Below, piece after piece: positions 62,216 to 64,000 of a stretch of DNA of 64,000 nt (its first letter is position 1; each line of letters opens with the position of its first letter). The DNA is from Sipunculus nudus (lineage: Eukaryota > Annelida > Sipuncula > Golfingiida > Sipunculidae). The DNA lies in assembly GCA_026874595.1 (NCBI GenBank), contig CM049318.1, positions 16,416,241 through 16,480,240 on the forward strand. The letters run 5' to 3'. The notes beneath the pieces are model-generated. The model saw only the letters and a list, made by a program, of their open reading frames with translations. It was not told the DNA's origin and did no database searches. Position numbers and translations under genes: made by a program.

Positions 62216-64000
62216 AGATATTCTTATGTTACATAAAATATCTCAGAATCCGTAAAATTGCTGCAAATTTGAAAAATATCACGAAATTCCATGATTTCTC
62301 CCCAAAATTGCGTAACCATGGTAACAGCGAAATGAGGCAATTTTGCAGTGTTGGAAGTGGCCATGCAGTGGCAAATAAAACGGGCTACAGATTAGGTGCC
62401 TACGGCTATTTTTGACGAAGGTATGAAGAAAAAACCGTTTTCGAGCTTTTTGGTGACCCTGACCTTGACCCTTGACCGATCATGACCAAAAACAATAGGC
62501 TCCGAGAAGAACCGATTATACACTCTATCTATAAGTATCAGGACGATTGGTGCAAAATTGTGGCCTGTAGAGCGGGGACATACAGACAAACAAACAAACG
62601 GAACTGATCAACATACTTGTCGAAATCTCTGATTCCGGCAAGCAACAAACTATAACGCGACAGAAATGGCAAACCGGCCCGCAAAGAGTGCCTGTGGTCA
62701 CTTATTTTATACGGCGAACGCTATAATTTTTGCAGTCACGGGAAAGCGTGTCTGTCTTTCATACTAAAACGCGTGCATGCATGCGTGATGGCATATGTAT
62801 TTGTGCATGCGGGTTTTAATTTTTACAAAGTTGCTAAAAATTTGCGGGGACCGTGTATGATTAAACAAAAGAGGTCATGGGCAGAAAGGCCATGAAACGC
62901 CAATTCATATGGTGTGCAGTTTATGTACCTAAAATGTGTAGTTTTGGAGATATGGTTAAACAATGATAGTAGGTACGGGGTTGCAGTGCAGCGCCCCCTA
63001 GCGGTAATTTTCCAAAAACTGAACAATGTCTTTCGAGATATTAGTGTATGACGTAACATGTATCAGTTTCAAAAGGATGCCTGCATATCTGTGGCCTATA
63101 GGGCATGTCACCGTGAAATCGCGAAATCTCATTCGACGAGAAACGGTGCGAGATTTTGCAAGATTTTTGGTGGGATCAGCGAGAACTCACCAAGGGCTAC
63201 AAGATGCAAAAATTTGGACCTCTCTAGCATAAAAACTGACAGAGCTAGAAGCTGAAAACTGCATATTTTCAAAATTCAAAGGTTTTACCCCAAAAATAGA
63301 GAAATCTGGCAATAGCGCACTTTGGCACCTAGGCGCAAAAATAAGCCCATGGACCCTAGTTTAAGGTGCTGTGATGGAAATGGCCCAATGTTTAATAGTT
63401 CTGGAGGTATAGCACCAAAACAAATTTTCATGTTTTTTCATCTGCAACGCCCCCTGGCGGCCATTTCCAAAATCTGCAAAACCCGTTTCGAGATATTCTT
63501 ATGTTACATAAAATATCTCAGAATCCGTAAAATTGCTGCAAATTTGAAAAATATCACGAAATTCCATGATTTCTCCCCAAAATTGCGTAACCATGGTAAC
63601 AGCGAAATGAGGCAATTTTGCAGTGTTGGAAGTGGCCATGCAGTGGCAAATAAAACGGGCTACAGATTAGGTGCCTACGGCTATTTTTGACGAAGGTATG
63701 AAGAAAAAACCGTTTTCGAGCTTTTTGGTGACCCTGACCTTGACCCTTGACCGATCATGACCAAAAACAATAGGCTCCGAGAAGAACCGATTATACACTC
63801 TATCTATAAGTATCAGGACGATTGGTGCAAAATTGTGGCCTGTAGAGCGGGGACATACAGACAAACAAACAAACGGAACTGATCAACATACTTGTCGAAA
63901 TCTCTGATTCCGGCAAGCAACAAACTATAACGCGACAGAAATGGCAAACCGGCCCGCAAAGAGTGCCTGTGGTCACTTATTTTATACGGCGAACGCTATA
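62216..64000 (+). repeat. Tandem array T3, 1,273 bp unit, running off the window
   Basis: About 1.4 units of the second variant (aaacgggctac, aacaatgtctttcgag), with CTCF-like motifs at about 62,990 and 63,448. Continues beyond the end. Confidence 0.9.

Noticed and set aside
33772-64000. Dozens of open frames of 60-240 codons on both strands, for example 46,842-47,543 minus
   Set aside because: They recur with the 1,273-bp and 13.8-kb periods, overlap each other on both strands, and consist of translated hairpin and gacaaacagac repeats with no domain. Absence of stops comes from the repeat.
1-64000. tRNA, rRNA or other structured RNA genes
   Set aside because: I looked for cloverleaf-type A/B box pairs and rRNA-like blocks and found none convincing; only the B-box-like ends at 29.7 and 30.0 kb, without an A box I could identify.

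Overview
The window looks like nuclear DNA of a marine invertebrate, most likely a bivalve mollusc. The sequence shows interrupted genes with GT-AG introns, AT-rich non-coding DNA, many (TA)n, (GACA)n and poly-C tracts, and long tandem arrays rich in 'gacaaacagac' and 'tgaccttgacctttgacct'. The one recognisable gene joins six-cysteine, defensin-like domains to a peptidoglycan recognition protein (PGRP) domain, a combination I associate with bivalves. There is no bacterial or viral gene organisation. The species cannot be named from the sequence alone.

Region 1 (1 to about 11,500) holds no gene I can support. It contains simple repeats and dispersed repeats: an element at 7,075-7,960 that is an inverted relative of an insertion at 38.9-40.1 kb, and a family with copies near 8.0 kb, 8.7-9.2 kb and 15.75-16.45 kb.

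Region 2 (11.5 to 24.2 kb) is the biological core. A secreted PGRP gene runs on the + strand from 17,042 to 23,887 in eight inferred exons. Exon 1 is a signal peptide, exons 2-5 each encode one Arg-rich six-Cys domain, and exons 6-8 encode the PGRP/amidase domain. Each six-Cys exon is exactly 126 nt with phase-1 borders. The zinc ligands and catalytic Tyr/Thr of amidase PGRPs are present. One G appears to be missing in exon 7, which breaks the frame. Upstream, 11,936-12,946 is the wreck of a paralogue: an intact signal-peptide exon, then a six-Cys exon with lost acceptor, frameshift and stop. Up to about 15.7 kb, intron sequence survives where exons are gone. An LTR-like segment with a heat-shock-element motif and TATA box lies directly against the broken exon.

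Region 3 (24.2 to 33.8 kb) holds no supported gene. It has a 34-38 bp minisatellite (25.85-26.56 kb), a second LTR-like segment (28.4-28.9 kb) and small repeats.

Region 4 (33.8 to 64 kb) is almost entirely nested tandem repeat: monomers of about 330 bp, about 148 bp and 1,273 bp, built into a higher-order unit repeated at about 13.79 kb, with a 500-N gap at 61,716-62,215. It codes for nothing I recognise. It is packed with recurrent short motifs: about 43 CTCF-like 'cgccccctNgYgg' sites all in one orientation, nuclear-receptor DR1 sites, and hairpins. This is the least expected signal in the window.
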